Positions 36,387-44,003 of a stretch of 64,000 bases of DNA are shown piece by piece (position 1 is the first letter of the stretch; every line of letters begins with the position of its first letter). Location of the stretch: contig NZ_CP147505.1 in NCBI RefSeq assembly GCF_037201915.1, positions 372,001 to 436,000 of the forward strand, read 5' to 3'. This DNA is from Haloplanus sp. CK5-1. GTDB taxonomy: Archaea > Halobacteriota > Halobacteria > Halobacteriales > Haloferacaceae. The notes under the pieces are model-generated. The model worked only from the letters and a program-made list of their open reading frames with translations, was not told the origin of the DNA and ran no database searches. A program made the translations under genes and the position numbers.

Positions 36387-36436
36387 TCCTGACGGCCGGA
36401 ACACATTTATCCGCGGCATCCTGCGTGCGACCATAG

Positions 36437-37783
36437 ATGCCGCGTGACACGTTCACACGACGCGGGTGGCTCGCCACCATCGCCGCCGGGGTGACGGCGG
36501 GGTGTGGCGGCCGCTCGGTGTCGACGTCGACGCCGACCGACCGCCGGTCGACGCCGACGAGTACGGCGGCGGCGGCCGACGAGGTGACTGCCGAGGCGAG
36601 TGCGTCGTTCGAACGCGGTCCGGGCAACTGTGCCCTCGACTCGGCGCCCATCGCCGACGGAACGTGGCCGATGCCACACCACGACCCCGCGGGAACGAAC
36701 GCTGCCTCCGAGGCCAACGGCCCCACGTCGTTCCCACTCAACGAGCGGTGGACGATGTCGGCGCTCGAATCCCAGGTGACGTTTCCCGTCTCCGACGAGA
36801 AGTACGTCTACGCCGTCGCGGCGAACGCCGACGCCGAGGGGGTTCCGAACTCGGCGTTGCTCTGTCACGACCCGCGCCGAAACGGCGAGATCCAGTGGCG
36901 ACACACGGTCGACGCCACGCCAATCGGCCCGCCGGTCGTGGCCGACGACGCGGTGTACGTCCCGTTCGGCACCCGCGAGGACGCCCGCGTGGTCGCCGTC
37001 GACCGCGACGACGGCACCGCGTTGACCGAGTACGCCCTCCCCGGCCGGTTCGTGGGTGGACTGGCGACGGCGGGCACGAGTCTGGTGGTGCCGACCGACC
37101 GTTCCTACCGCGTCGTCGACGCCCGAACGGGGGGACACTGCTGGTCGTTCTCGCCCAACGACGTCAGCGAAGCGACGCGCCGCGACCGGACGATCAGGGC
37201 TGCTGCCGTGGGTGGGGAGATGGCCTACGTCGGTACCGGCTACCCCGACGGAGCACCGACGGCCGACACCGGACACCTGTACGCGGTCGATCCGTCGGTC
37301 AGCGGCATCCAGTGGCACGTCGAGTTGGGGGGGCCTGTCGGTCGCCTCGCGGTCGCCGACGGGGTCGTTCTCGCGACGACCGGTCACGGCGTCTCGGGGT
37401 TCGATCCCGAAGACGGCACGCGTCTCTGGACGGCGGCCGCCGACTCCGCCGTCCGCCCGGCAACGCTCGCGGTGACCGACGGCATCGCGGTGTACGGCAC
37501 CCGGCGGACGCTCCACGGCATCGACACCGGAACCGGCGAGATGCGCTGGTCGTTCACGTTCGGCGTCCGCGGCGACGTGATCCTCGTCGGCGACGTCCTC
37601 TTCGCCATCGGCCGGACCGATCCGACGGCACAGCGCATCCTCCTCGTCGCGGCCGACGTGGAGTCCGGTCGACGCCGGTGGCAACAGGAGATTTACGACC
37701 CCATCGTGGACGTGATGGCCGCCAACGGCTACCTCTACGCCACCACGACCGACGGCCGCCTGTTCGCGTTCACGAGCATCTGA
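36437..37783 (+). CDS. Tat-exported lipoprotein with PQQ-like beta-propeller
   Basis: 448 aa. Signal peptide TRRGWLATIAAGVTAGCGG has a twin-arginine motif at 8-9 and a lipobox cysteine at 23, so it is exported folded and lipid-anchored. After a Ser/Thr linker, repeated blades of VYAVDxxxG/LxWxxxVD type (residues 95-448) form a PQQ-like propeller. Likely a surface binding or redox scaffold; no quinone ligand can be assigned. Follows Orc/Cdc6 by 50 nt. Confidence 0.85.
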   Translation: MPRDTFTRRGWLATIAAGVTAGCGGRSVSTSTPTDRRSTPTSTAAAADEVTAEASASFERGPGNCALDSAPIADGTWPMPHHDPAGTNAASEANGPTSFPLNERWTMSALESQVTFPVSDEKYVYAVAANADAEGVPNSALLCHDPRRNGEIQWRHTVDATPIGPPVVADDAVYVPFGTREDARVVAVDRDDGTALTEYALPGRFVGGLATAGTSLVVPTDRSYRVVDARTGGHCWSFSPNDVSEATRRDRTIRAAAVGGEMAYVGTGYPDGAPTADTGHLYAVDPSVSGIQWHVELGGPVGRLAVADGVVLATTGHGVSGFDPEDGTRLWTAAADSAVRPATLAVTDGIAVYGTRRTLHGIDTGTGEMRWSFTFGVRGDVILVGDVLFAIGRTDPTAQRILLVAADVESGRRRWQQEIYDPIVDVMAANGYLYATTTDGRLFAFTSI

Positions 37784-37838
37784 GCCCGCGTCGTCACCGA
37801 CCGGGTCGTTTTTGCCCGCCGCCCGCACAGCCGTGTGT

Positions 37839-38540
37839 ATGAAGACGCCGGGTGGATCGGACGCGGCGAAGCGTCGCGCGGGCGAACACGCCGCCGACCT
37901 CGTCGCGGACGGGACGACGGTCGGTCTCGGGACGGGCAGCACCGCCGCGCACGCGATCCGTGCGCTCGGCCGGGCGGTCGAGGACGGCCTCGATATCCGG
38001 GGTGTGGCCACCTCCTACGCCGCCCGGGATCTGGCCCGCGAGGTCGGGGTTCCGCTCGTCGCCCTCGACGCCGTCGAGCGGATCGACCTCGCCATCGACG
38101 GCGCCGACCAGGTGAGCGACGACCTCGCCTTGATCAAGGGTGGCGGCGCGGCCCACGCCCGCGAGAAGGTGGTCGACGCCGCCGCGGACCGGTTCGTCGT
38201 CGTCGTCGATCCCTCGAAGGAGACGCCGACCCTCGACCGATCCGTCCCGGTCGAGGTGTTGCCCGACGCCCGGGCGACCGCCCGCCGTGCGCTCCGTGAC
38301 CTGGGTGGGACGCCGACGCTCCGCGCCGCGGATCGCAAGGACGGTCCCGTCGTGACCGACAACGGCAACCTCGTCCTCGACTGTGATTTCGGCCCCGTCT
38401 CCGACCCCGACTCGCTGGCCACGGAACTCTCGGCCGTGCCCGGCGTCGTCGCACACGGCCTGTTCGTCGGCCTCGCCGACGAGGTTCACGTCGGCCGCGA
38501 GGACGGCGTGACCGTCCGGACGGCCGACGGGAGCGACTGA
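37839..38540 (+). CDS. rpiA: Ribose-5-phosphate isomerase A
   Basis: 233 aa. VGLGTGSTAAHAI (28-40), AIDGADQV and IKGGGAAHAREKVV are RpiA active-site segments including the catalytic glutamate/lysine region. Interconverts ribose-5-phosphate and ribulose-5-phosphate, supplying PRPP synthesis (prs lies at 54 kb). Start ATG 37839. Slightly Ala/Asp-rich, as normal for halophiles. Confidence 0.93.
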   Translation: MKTPGGSDAAKRRAGEHAADLVADGTTVGLGTGSTAAHAIRALGRAVEDGLDIRGVATSYAARDLAREVGVPLVALDAVERIDLAIDGADQVSDDLALIKGGGAAHAREKVVDAAADRFVVVVDPSKETPTLDRSVPVEVLPDARATARRALRDLGGTPTLRAADRKDGPVVTDNGNLVLDCDFGPVSDPDSLATELSAVPGVVAHGLFVGLADEVHVGREDGVTVRTADGSD

Positions 38541-38563
38541 CCGGACGGCTCGCTACGCGGTCG

Positions 38564-38569
38564 AAAAAA
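38564..38569 (-). terminator. T-rich terminator after the DUF1931 gene
   Basis: On the minus strand a run of six T follows the stop at 38590 by about 20 nt, in a GC-rich context, the usual archaeal intrinsic terminator form. Confidence 0.5.
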
Positions 38570-38589
38570 GCGGAGAAACGGACGCCGAT

Positions 38590-38757
38590 CTAAAGGTCGC
38601 GGGGCTGTACGGTCTTCCGGTCGTTCTGCTCTGCGCGGCGCGAGGCGTCCTCGAGGAGTTCCTCGACTTCCTCGTCGAGGGCACTGTAGAAGTCCGACGA
38701 GACGTTCTTGTCCTGGAGCGCTTCCTTGACGGCTGCTTTGACGATGAGGTCTGCCAT
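38590..38757 (-). CDS. DUF1931 histone-fold-like protein
   Basis: 55 aa starting MADLIVKAAVKEALQDKNVSSDFYSALDEEVEELLEDA, a helix-turn-helix-long-helix pattern of the DUF1931 (histone-like) family, ending KTVQPRDL as histones do. Probably a dimeric DNA-associated or regulatory protein. TATA CTTATTAAG near 38786 on the minus strand is about 30 nt from the ATG, so near-leaderless. Converges with rpiA. Confidence 0.85.
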   Translation of the reverse strand: MADLIVKAAVKEALQDKNVSSDFYSALDEEVEELLEDASRRAEQNDRKTVQPRDL

Positions 38758-38849
38758 ACGACCTATACAAGCCAACCCCACTTAATAAGATTTCCCAAAT
38801 CCGCCGCACGTACCGTCACAGATGCCGTTCTGCCGCCTTTCGATACGGC

Positions 38850-38857
38850 TATATAAA
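38850..38857 (+). promoter_or_regulatory. larB TATA element
   Basis: TATATAAA in an AT-poor setting, 52 nt before the larB ATG, implying a leader of about 25-30 nt. Confidence 0.5.
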
Positions 38858-38908
38858 CACTGTGCCGGGAACCGACACCTACGAGTGTCTCACCGCCCCA
38901 CGGCCGGT

Positions 38909-39667
38909 ATGCGCGACGTACTCGACGCGGTGGCGAACGGCGACCTCTCGCCGGCCGAGGCGGAGGTCCGACTCGCCGGCTACGCGACGACGGGCGCGGG
39001 ACGATTCGATGCCGCCCGCGAGCGCCGACGGGGGATCCCGGAAGCGGTGCTCGCGGAGGGGAAGACGCCCGACGAGGTGGCGTCCATGGCGACGGCGGCC
39101 CTCGAAACGACCGGGAGAGCCGTGATCACCCGCGCCGACGACGCCCACGTCGCGGCCGTCACCGACGACCTGCCGGCGGAGGCGACGGTCGACCGCGACG
39201 ACCGTGCCCGGACGCTCGTCGTCCGCACGCCCGCGTTCGATCCGCCGGACCTCGACGCGACGGTCGCCGTCGTCACCGCGGGCACCTCCGACGCGGCGGC
39301 GGCGGGCGAGGCGGGCGTCCTCGTCCGCGCCATCGGTGCGACGGTCGACCGCGTCGACGACGTCGGCGTCGCCCACCTCGGCCGGATCGTCGACCACCTC
39401 GGGACGATCCGGGCGGCCGACGTGACCATCGTCGCCGCCGGCCGTGAGGGGGCGCTCCCGACCGTCGTCGCCGGTCTCGTCGACACGCCGGTGATCGGTC
39501 TCCCGGTGTCGACGGGCTACGGCTTCGGGGGAGACGGGGAGGCGGCGCTGGGCGGGATGCTCCAGTCCTGTACCGCGCTCTCCGTCGTCAACGTCGACGC
39601 CGGCTTCACCGCCGGCGCACAGGCGGGGTTGATCGCCCGCGCCGTCGACGGTGCTCGTGACGATTGA
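38909..39667 (+). CDS. larB: Nickel-pincer cofactor synthesis protein LarB
   Basis: 252 aa. The C-terminal half has AIR-carboxylase-like segments ([50 protein letters not shown]), the LarB carboxylase/hydrolase domain acting on nicotinic acid adenine dinucleotide. Pairs functionally with LarE in the window; LarC is not seen. Start [14 protein letters not shown]. Confidence 0.92.
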   Translation: [252 protein letters not shown]

Positions 39668-39810
39668 GCCGGATACCTTCACATCTCGCCGGTTCTTGTT
39701 CCTTTTCGGATGACAATTGGACGCTTGTCCGGAGTACGCGTGCGCGCGCGGCAGGTATTTACGACTGTGACCCGAACCGACGCCGCCGGCCGCCGGTAGC
39801 CGGCACGATC

Positions 39811-39960
39811 ATGGCACGCTGCGATCACTGCGGGTCACACGTCTCGGAACGCTTCGCACGGGTGTTCGCCGACGCGAGCGGGCGCATCCTCGCCTGCCCG
39901 AGTTGTTCGGCCAACGCCGGTATCGCGGAAGCCTCGAGACGACGCACCCCAAACGCGTAA
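39811..39960 (+). CDS. Small zinc-ribbon protein (DUF7563-like)
   Basis: 49 aa: [19 protein letters not shown] with a CxxC, then CPSC at about 29-32, a minimal zinc ribbon common in haloarchaea and of unknown function. A TATA-like GTATTTAC near 39755 precedes it by about 50 nt. Confidence 0.65.
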   Translation: MARCDHCGSHVSERFARVFADASGRILACPSCSANAGIAEASRRRTPNA

Positions 39961-40078
39961 CCGCTGTAGCGACGTTCGACCACCACGCGAAGCCACCTTC
40001 CGGACGCCGTGTGCGGGCCGACACACGCCACGGCCGGGACGCGGACTACTATGTACGGCCGGAGCGAGCGTCCGACGG

Positions 40079-40354
40079 ATGCACTACGTCTACGTCGTCG
40101 AGTGTGCGGACGGCACCTACTACACGGGCTATACGACCGACGTGGAGCGACGCGTCGCCGAACACGACGCCGGTGAGGGGGCGAAGTACACCCGCGGGCG
40201 GACGCCGGTGGAACTCGTCCACGCCGAGCGATACGAGACGCGGTCGGCGGCGATGTCCCGCGAACACGAGATCAAGTCGCTCTCCCGGCAGGCGAAGGAG
40301 CGCTTGGTCGAGGGCGACGCCGGCGACGCACCCGCGACGGACGACGACGCGTGA
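40079..40354 (+). CDS. GIY-YIG nuclease-domain protein
   Basis: 91-aa single-domain protein: [17 protein letters not shown] holds the two Tyr motifs, with the catalytic Arg in [11 protein letters not shown] and Glu in REHEIKSL. Small UPF0213-like members are of uncertain role in DNA repair. A five-T run after the stop (40361-40365) is a plausible terminator. Start ATG 40079. Confidence 0.88.
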   Translation: MHYVYVVECADGTYYTGYTTDVERRVAEHDAGEGAKYTRGRTPVELVHAERYETRSAAMSREHEIKSLSRQAKERLVEGDAGDAPATDDDA

Positions 40355-40388
40355 GCACCTTTTTGCCGTCCGCCCGGAACCGGGTCGT

Positions 40389-41756
40389 ATGGACGCCATC
40401 TCCTTCGGCACGGACGGGTGGCGCGCCCGTCTCGACACCTTCACCGACGAGCGCGTGCGGATGGTCGGGCAGGCCGTCGCGGACTACCTCGCCGACGAGG
40501 GGGTAGACGCCCCCGTCGCCGTCGGGTACGACGCCCGCGCGACCTCCGAGGGGTTCGCCGAGTCGCTTGCGGACGTCCTCGCGGGCAACGGGTTCGACGT
40601 GCTCCTCCCGGAGCGGGACTGCCCGACGCCCGTGATCGCGTGGGGGATCGTCGACCGCGACCTCGCGGGCGCGCTGATGGTCACCGCCTCCCACAACCCG
40701 CCCGAGTACAACGGCGTGAAGTTCATCCCCTCGGACGGGGCACCCGCGCTCCCCGAGGTGACCGACGCCATCGAGGCCCGCCTCGTCCACCCGTCGACGG
40801 ACGGCCCCCGCGGGTCGGTCGACCGCGTCGACTTCCTCGGCTCCCACGCCGAACAGGCCCGAGAACTGGTCGACCCCGACTGCTCGGAGCTGACCGTCGT
40901 CTACGACGCCATGCACGGGAGCGGTCGGGGCGTCACCGACGCCCTCCTCGAATCGGCGGGAGCGACGGTGATCCGGCGCCGCTGCGAACGGGACACCGAC
41001 TTCGGGGGCGGGTCGCCGGAGCCGAGCCCCGAGCGTCTCGCCGGCCTCGTCGACGCCGTCGACGCCCACGACGCCGACCTCGGGGTCGCGAACGACGGCG
41101 ACGCCGACCGCCTCGCTGTCGTCACGCCCGACCGCGGCTTCCTCGACGAGAACCTGTTTTTCGCCGCCGTCTACGACGCCCTCCTCGACTCCGATTCGGG
41201 CCCGGCGGTTCGGTCGGTCTCCACCACGTTCCTGATCGACCGTGTCGCCGACGCCCACGGCGAGGAGGTGATCGAGACGCCCGTCGGATTCAAGTGGGTC
41301 GCCGAGGCGATGGTCGAGGCCGACGCCCTGATCGGCGGCGAGGAGTCCGGCGGCTTCACCCTCCGCGGTCACGTCCCCGAGAAGGACGGCGTGTTGATGG
41401 CGTTGCTTGCGGCCGACGCGACGGCCGCCGACCCGCTGGACCGCCGCGTCGACCGTCTCCTCGACACCCACGGCGGGGTCGTCGCGGACAAGGTGAGCGT
41501 CGATTGCCCCGACGACCGGAAGGCCGCGGTCGTCGACGCCCTCGGCGACGCCATCCCGGAGACGGTCGCCGACCGCGCCGTCGACGACGTGATCACGCTC
41601 GACGGCTTCAAACTCCTGTTGTCTGACGGGTCGTGGCTCCTCGTCCGTCCGAGCGGGACGGAGCCGAAGATGCGCGTCTACGCCGAGGCCCGGAGCCGCG
41701 ACCGGGTGGACGCGTTGCTCGCTGAGGGTCGTGACCTGGTCGTCGGGCTGGTCTGA
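40389..41756 (+). CDS. Phosphoglucomutase/phosphomannomutase family protein
   Basis: 455 aa. Phosphoserine loop TASHNPPEYNG (about 100), metal loop NDGDADRLA, sugar loop GGEESGGF and phosphate loop RPSGTEPK are all present, so the enzyme should be active. Interconverts hexose-1- and -6-phosphates for sugar nucleotide synthesis; hexose preference cannot be read. Start MDAISFGTDGWRA. Confidence 0.92.
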   Translation: MDAISFGTDGWRARLDTFTDERVRMVGQAVADYLADEGVDAPVAVGYDARATSEGFAESLADVLAGNGFDVLLPERDCPTPVIAWGIVDRDLAGALMVTASHNPPEYNGVKFIPSDGAPALPEVTDAIEARLVHPSTDGPRGSVDRVDFLGSHAEQARELVDPDCSELTVVYDAMHGSGRGVTDALLESAGATVIRRRCERDTDFGGGSPEPSPERLAGLVDAVDAHDADLGVANDGDADRLAVVTPDRGFLDENLFFAAVYDALLDSDSGPAVRSVSTTFLIDRVADAHGEEVIETPVGFKWVAEAMVEADALIGGEESGGFTLRGHVPEKDGVLMALLAADATAADPLDRRVDRLLDTHGGVVADKVSVDCPDDRKAAVVDALGDAIPETVADRAVDDVITLDGFKLLLSDGSWLLVRPSGTEPKMRVYAEARSRDRVDALLAEGRDLVVGLV

Positions 41757-41849
41757 CCCCCCGTCCGTCGAAGTCGACATTCTCATATTCCTCCACTCCT
41801 CAGCCCCGTGCATGGACACGATCGATCGCGACCCACGGGAGGCGCGGGC

Positions 41850-42536
41850 GTGAGCAACGCACTCGGCCCCCTGTCGCGGCTTCGCCGCCTCCCGGACATG
41901 GCCGCAGTCCGGTGGTGGTGTCTCGTCGTCGCGGCCGAACTCGCGGTCGTGACTGCGTACATCGACCTCACCGGCACCATCGTCACCCAACCGCGGTACG
42001 TCGTCTACCCGTTCGTCTGGATCAACGTCGGCGTGTGGGCGATGCTCCGGACGGGGACGCCGAGCGTCGACCGCCGACAGTGGGCGTTCGCGACGGCGAT
42101 GGCCGGCGGGTATCTCCTCCTCCTCTTCGTCGCCGGCGGCACGCTCCAGTTCGGGATCGGTGGGCCGCTCAACGGCGGTGCGGTCGCCTCGATTCACTGG
42201 AACATCCCCGGACTGGGACCGATCGTCGTCTACGGCACGCCGCGGGTTCGGCTGTCGGTCATCCCGTTCAAGGTCGTCGGCTACGTGGCGATGACCTACC
42301 TCGTCTACGCTCGCCTCCTCGACGCGACGCGAGCGGTCCTCTCCGGTGTGTTGGGGCTGTTCTCCTGTGTCGGCTGTGCCTTCTCGCTGCTGCTCCCCTT
42401 GCTCGGCGCGACGACGCTGTTCGGGTCGACGCTCACCGGCCTCGCGTGGGACCTCTCGACGCTCGTGTTCGTCCTCACCGTCGCCCTCCTCTACTGGGCC
42501 GACGAGGTGGGGGCCGCCGTCTCGCGTCGCCTCTAG
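41850..42536 (+). CDS. Haloarchaeal membrane protein (DUF7546-like)
   Basis: 228 aa with six or seven membrane helices and a CxxC (LFSCVGCAFSLLLPLLG) at the membrane. GTG 41850 has a GGGAGG site 8 nt upstream and is the likely start; a 13-codon ORF from ATG 41812 ends in GTGA over this start. Family function unknown; the CVGC pair might be redox active or bind metal. The stop interlocks with the convergent gene at CTAG 42533-42536. Confidence 0.75.
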   Translation: MSNALGPLSRLRRLPDMAAVRWWCLVVAAELAVVTAYIDLTGTIVTQPRYVVYPFVWINVGVWAMLRTGTPSVDRRQWAFATAMAGGYLLLLFVAGGTLQFGIGGPLNGGAVASIHWNIPGLGPIVVYGTPRVRLSVIPFKVVGYVAMTYLVYARLLDATRAVLSGVLGLFSCVGCAFSLLLPLLGATTLFGSTLTGLAWDLSTLVFVLTVALLYWADEVGAAVSRRL

Positions 42537-43129
42537 AACTCCCCACGGAGTCGGTCGTCCGCCGCTTCGGTTTCGACGACGTCGACCCCAAGCGACTCGT
42601 AGAAGGGGCGGACCCCGGGGTCGAACTCGGCGACGAGGCGGTCCCGGTCCTCGGCGGCCCGCGACACGAGGGCGGTGCCGACCCCGCGGTCGCGCCACCG
42701 GCGGCGCGTCGCCACCGCGGTGATGCGGTCGCCGTCGCGGACGAGCGCGCCGACGACGCTCCCGTCGACGGTCGCCACCAGGACGCTCCCCGCTCCGATC
42801 CGCGCACGAACCGCCGTCGCGTCGGCGTCGAGTACCGCGCCGTCGACGATTCGCATCACGTCGAGGTGGTCGTCGGCGGTGGCCGGCCGGACTCGGATGC
42901 GGTCGGCCACGGCGTCGCCGGTCGACGCGCCCCCCTTGACGAGTCGGAGGATACGGACCCTGCCGGCGTCGACGTCGTCGTCCTCGGGGACCGGCGTCCC
43001 GTCGACGAGGACGGCTGCCTCGTGGGGGCTAAAGGACAGTTCCGCCAGCAGGTCGCCGTACGTGGCGCCGTCGTCGAGACGCAGTTCCCGCTCACCCTCG
43101 CCGACCACCTCGACGCGTACCGTCTGCAT
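42533..43129 (-). CDS. SAMP2-like ubiquitin-fold domain fused to GNAT acetyltransferase
   Basis: 198 aa. Residues 1-67 match the archaeal modifier SAMP2: [35 protein letters not shown] and the closing LRLVKGG, whose Gly66-Gly67 would be the C-terminus in the free modifier. Here the frame continues without a stop into a GNAT domain (77-190) with acetyl-CoA loop RDRGVGTA at 146-153 and PFYESLG near the end. SAMP2 is used for conjugation and tRNA thiolation and needs a free Gly-Gly, so processing or loss of that role is implied. Confidence 0.85.
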   Translation of the reverse strand: MQTVRVEVVGEGERELRLDDGATYGDLLAELSFSPHEAAVLVDGTPVPEDDDVDAGRVRILRLVKGGASTGDAVADRIRVRPATADDHLDVMRIVDGAVLDADATAVRARIGAGSVLVATVDGSVVGALVRDGDRITAVATRRRWRDRGVGTALVSRAAEDRDRLVAEFDPGVRPFYESLGVDVVETEAADDRLRGEF

Positions 43130-43193
43130 GGACCGACGGAGGGACGCGGCGGTCCTGAACCTTCGGATCCCCGACCACCCCGGTCGACGCTCG

Positions 43194-43889
43194 CTACGCC
43201 TCCGGCGCGTCGATCCCGAGTTCGTCGAGGAGCGTCCGGGCGGCCAGCGCCGACGACTCCGGGCCGCGTGCGGTAACCAGGTCGCCGTCGACCGTGACCG
43301 ACCGGTCGGATCCGAGGTCGGCGTCCCACTCCGCGCCCGCGGCCGTCACCTCGTCCTCGACCCAGTACGGCAGTTTCCGGCCGTCGGGCATCAGGTCCCG
43401 GTCGTCGACGATACCTTCCTCCCAGGCGTTGGGGAAGCCGGTGACGCGACGCCCGGCGACGAGGAAGTCGCCCTCCCCGTCGCGGGTGAAGGCGAGGAGG
43501 CCGACGGCGTGACAGACGACCAGTGCCGTGCCGTCCGTCCCCTCGACGGCGTCGCGCAACAGCGCCCGGGCGTGTCGGTCCTGGTTCACGTCCCACTCGG
43601 TGCCGTGGCCGCCGGGGAACACGACGGCGTCGTAGTCGGCGGCGTCCACCTCGGTCACGCTCACGGGGTCGTCGAGTCTCGGGTCGGTCTCGTGAACCTC
43701 CCGGACGCGGTCGGCAGTCTCCCTGCCGACGTTCGCCGGGTCGACCGACCGCTCGTCGATCACCGGCCGCCCGCCGGTGGGCGTGGCGACGGTGACCTCC
43801 ACCCCCGCGTCGCCGAGCGTGGTCAACGGCTCGGTACACTCTTCCCCCCAGTACCCCTCTTCGCTGACGACGAACAGTGCGGATGGCAT
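43194..43889 (-). CDS. DJ-1/PfpI superfamily protein (Hsp31-like)
   Basis: 231 aa. The nucleophile elbow is VVCHAVG with Cys126-His127, and a Glu is near GYWGEE at the N-terminus, matching the Hsp31/YajL-like type-1 glutamine-amidotransferase-fold proteins, which act as glyoxalase or deglycase/chaperone. [14 protein letters not shown] is the second signature. Start ATG 43889. Confidence 0.88.
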   Translation of the reverse strand: MPSALFVVSEEGYWGEECTEPLTTLGDAGVEVTVATPTGGRPVIDERSVDPANVGRETADRVREVHETDPRLDDPVSVTEVDAADYDAVVFPGGHGTEWDVNQDRHARALLRDAVEGTDGTALVVCHAVGLLAFTRDGEGDFLVAGRRVTGFPNAWEEGIVDDRDLMPDGRKLPYWVEDEVTAAGAEWDADLGSDRSVTVDGDLVTARGPESSALAARTLLDELGIDAPEA

Positions 43890-44003
43890 ACGCGCCGGCG
43901 TACGGCCGTGACGCGTAAATGCGTTCCCGACCCACCCCGTCCCGCCCCGGCCGTCGCGCCCCGTCTCGGGGAGTTTATGTGGCGACCGACCCCTCGGTAC
44001 GGT

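Noticed and set aside
35204-36436. Replication origin next to Orc1/Cdc6
   Set aside because: Flanks are only about 50 nt and lack ORB-like inverted repeats or an AT-rich unwinding region.
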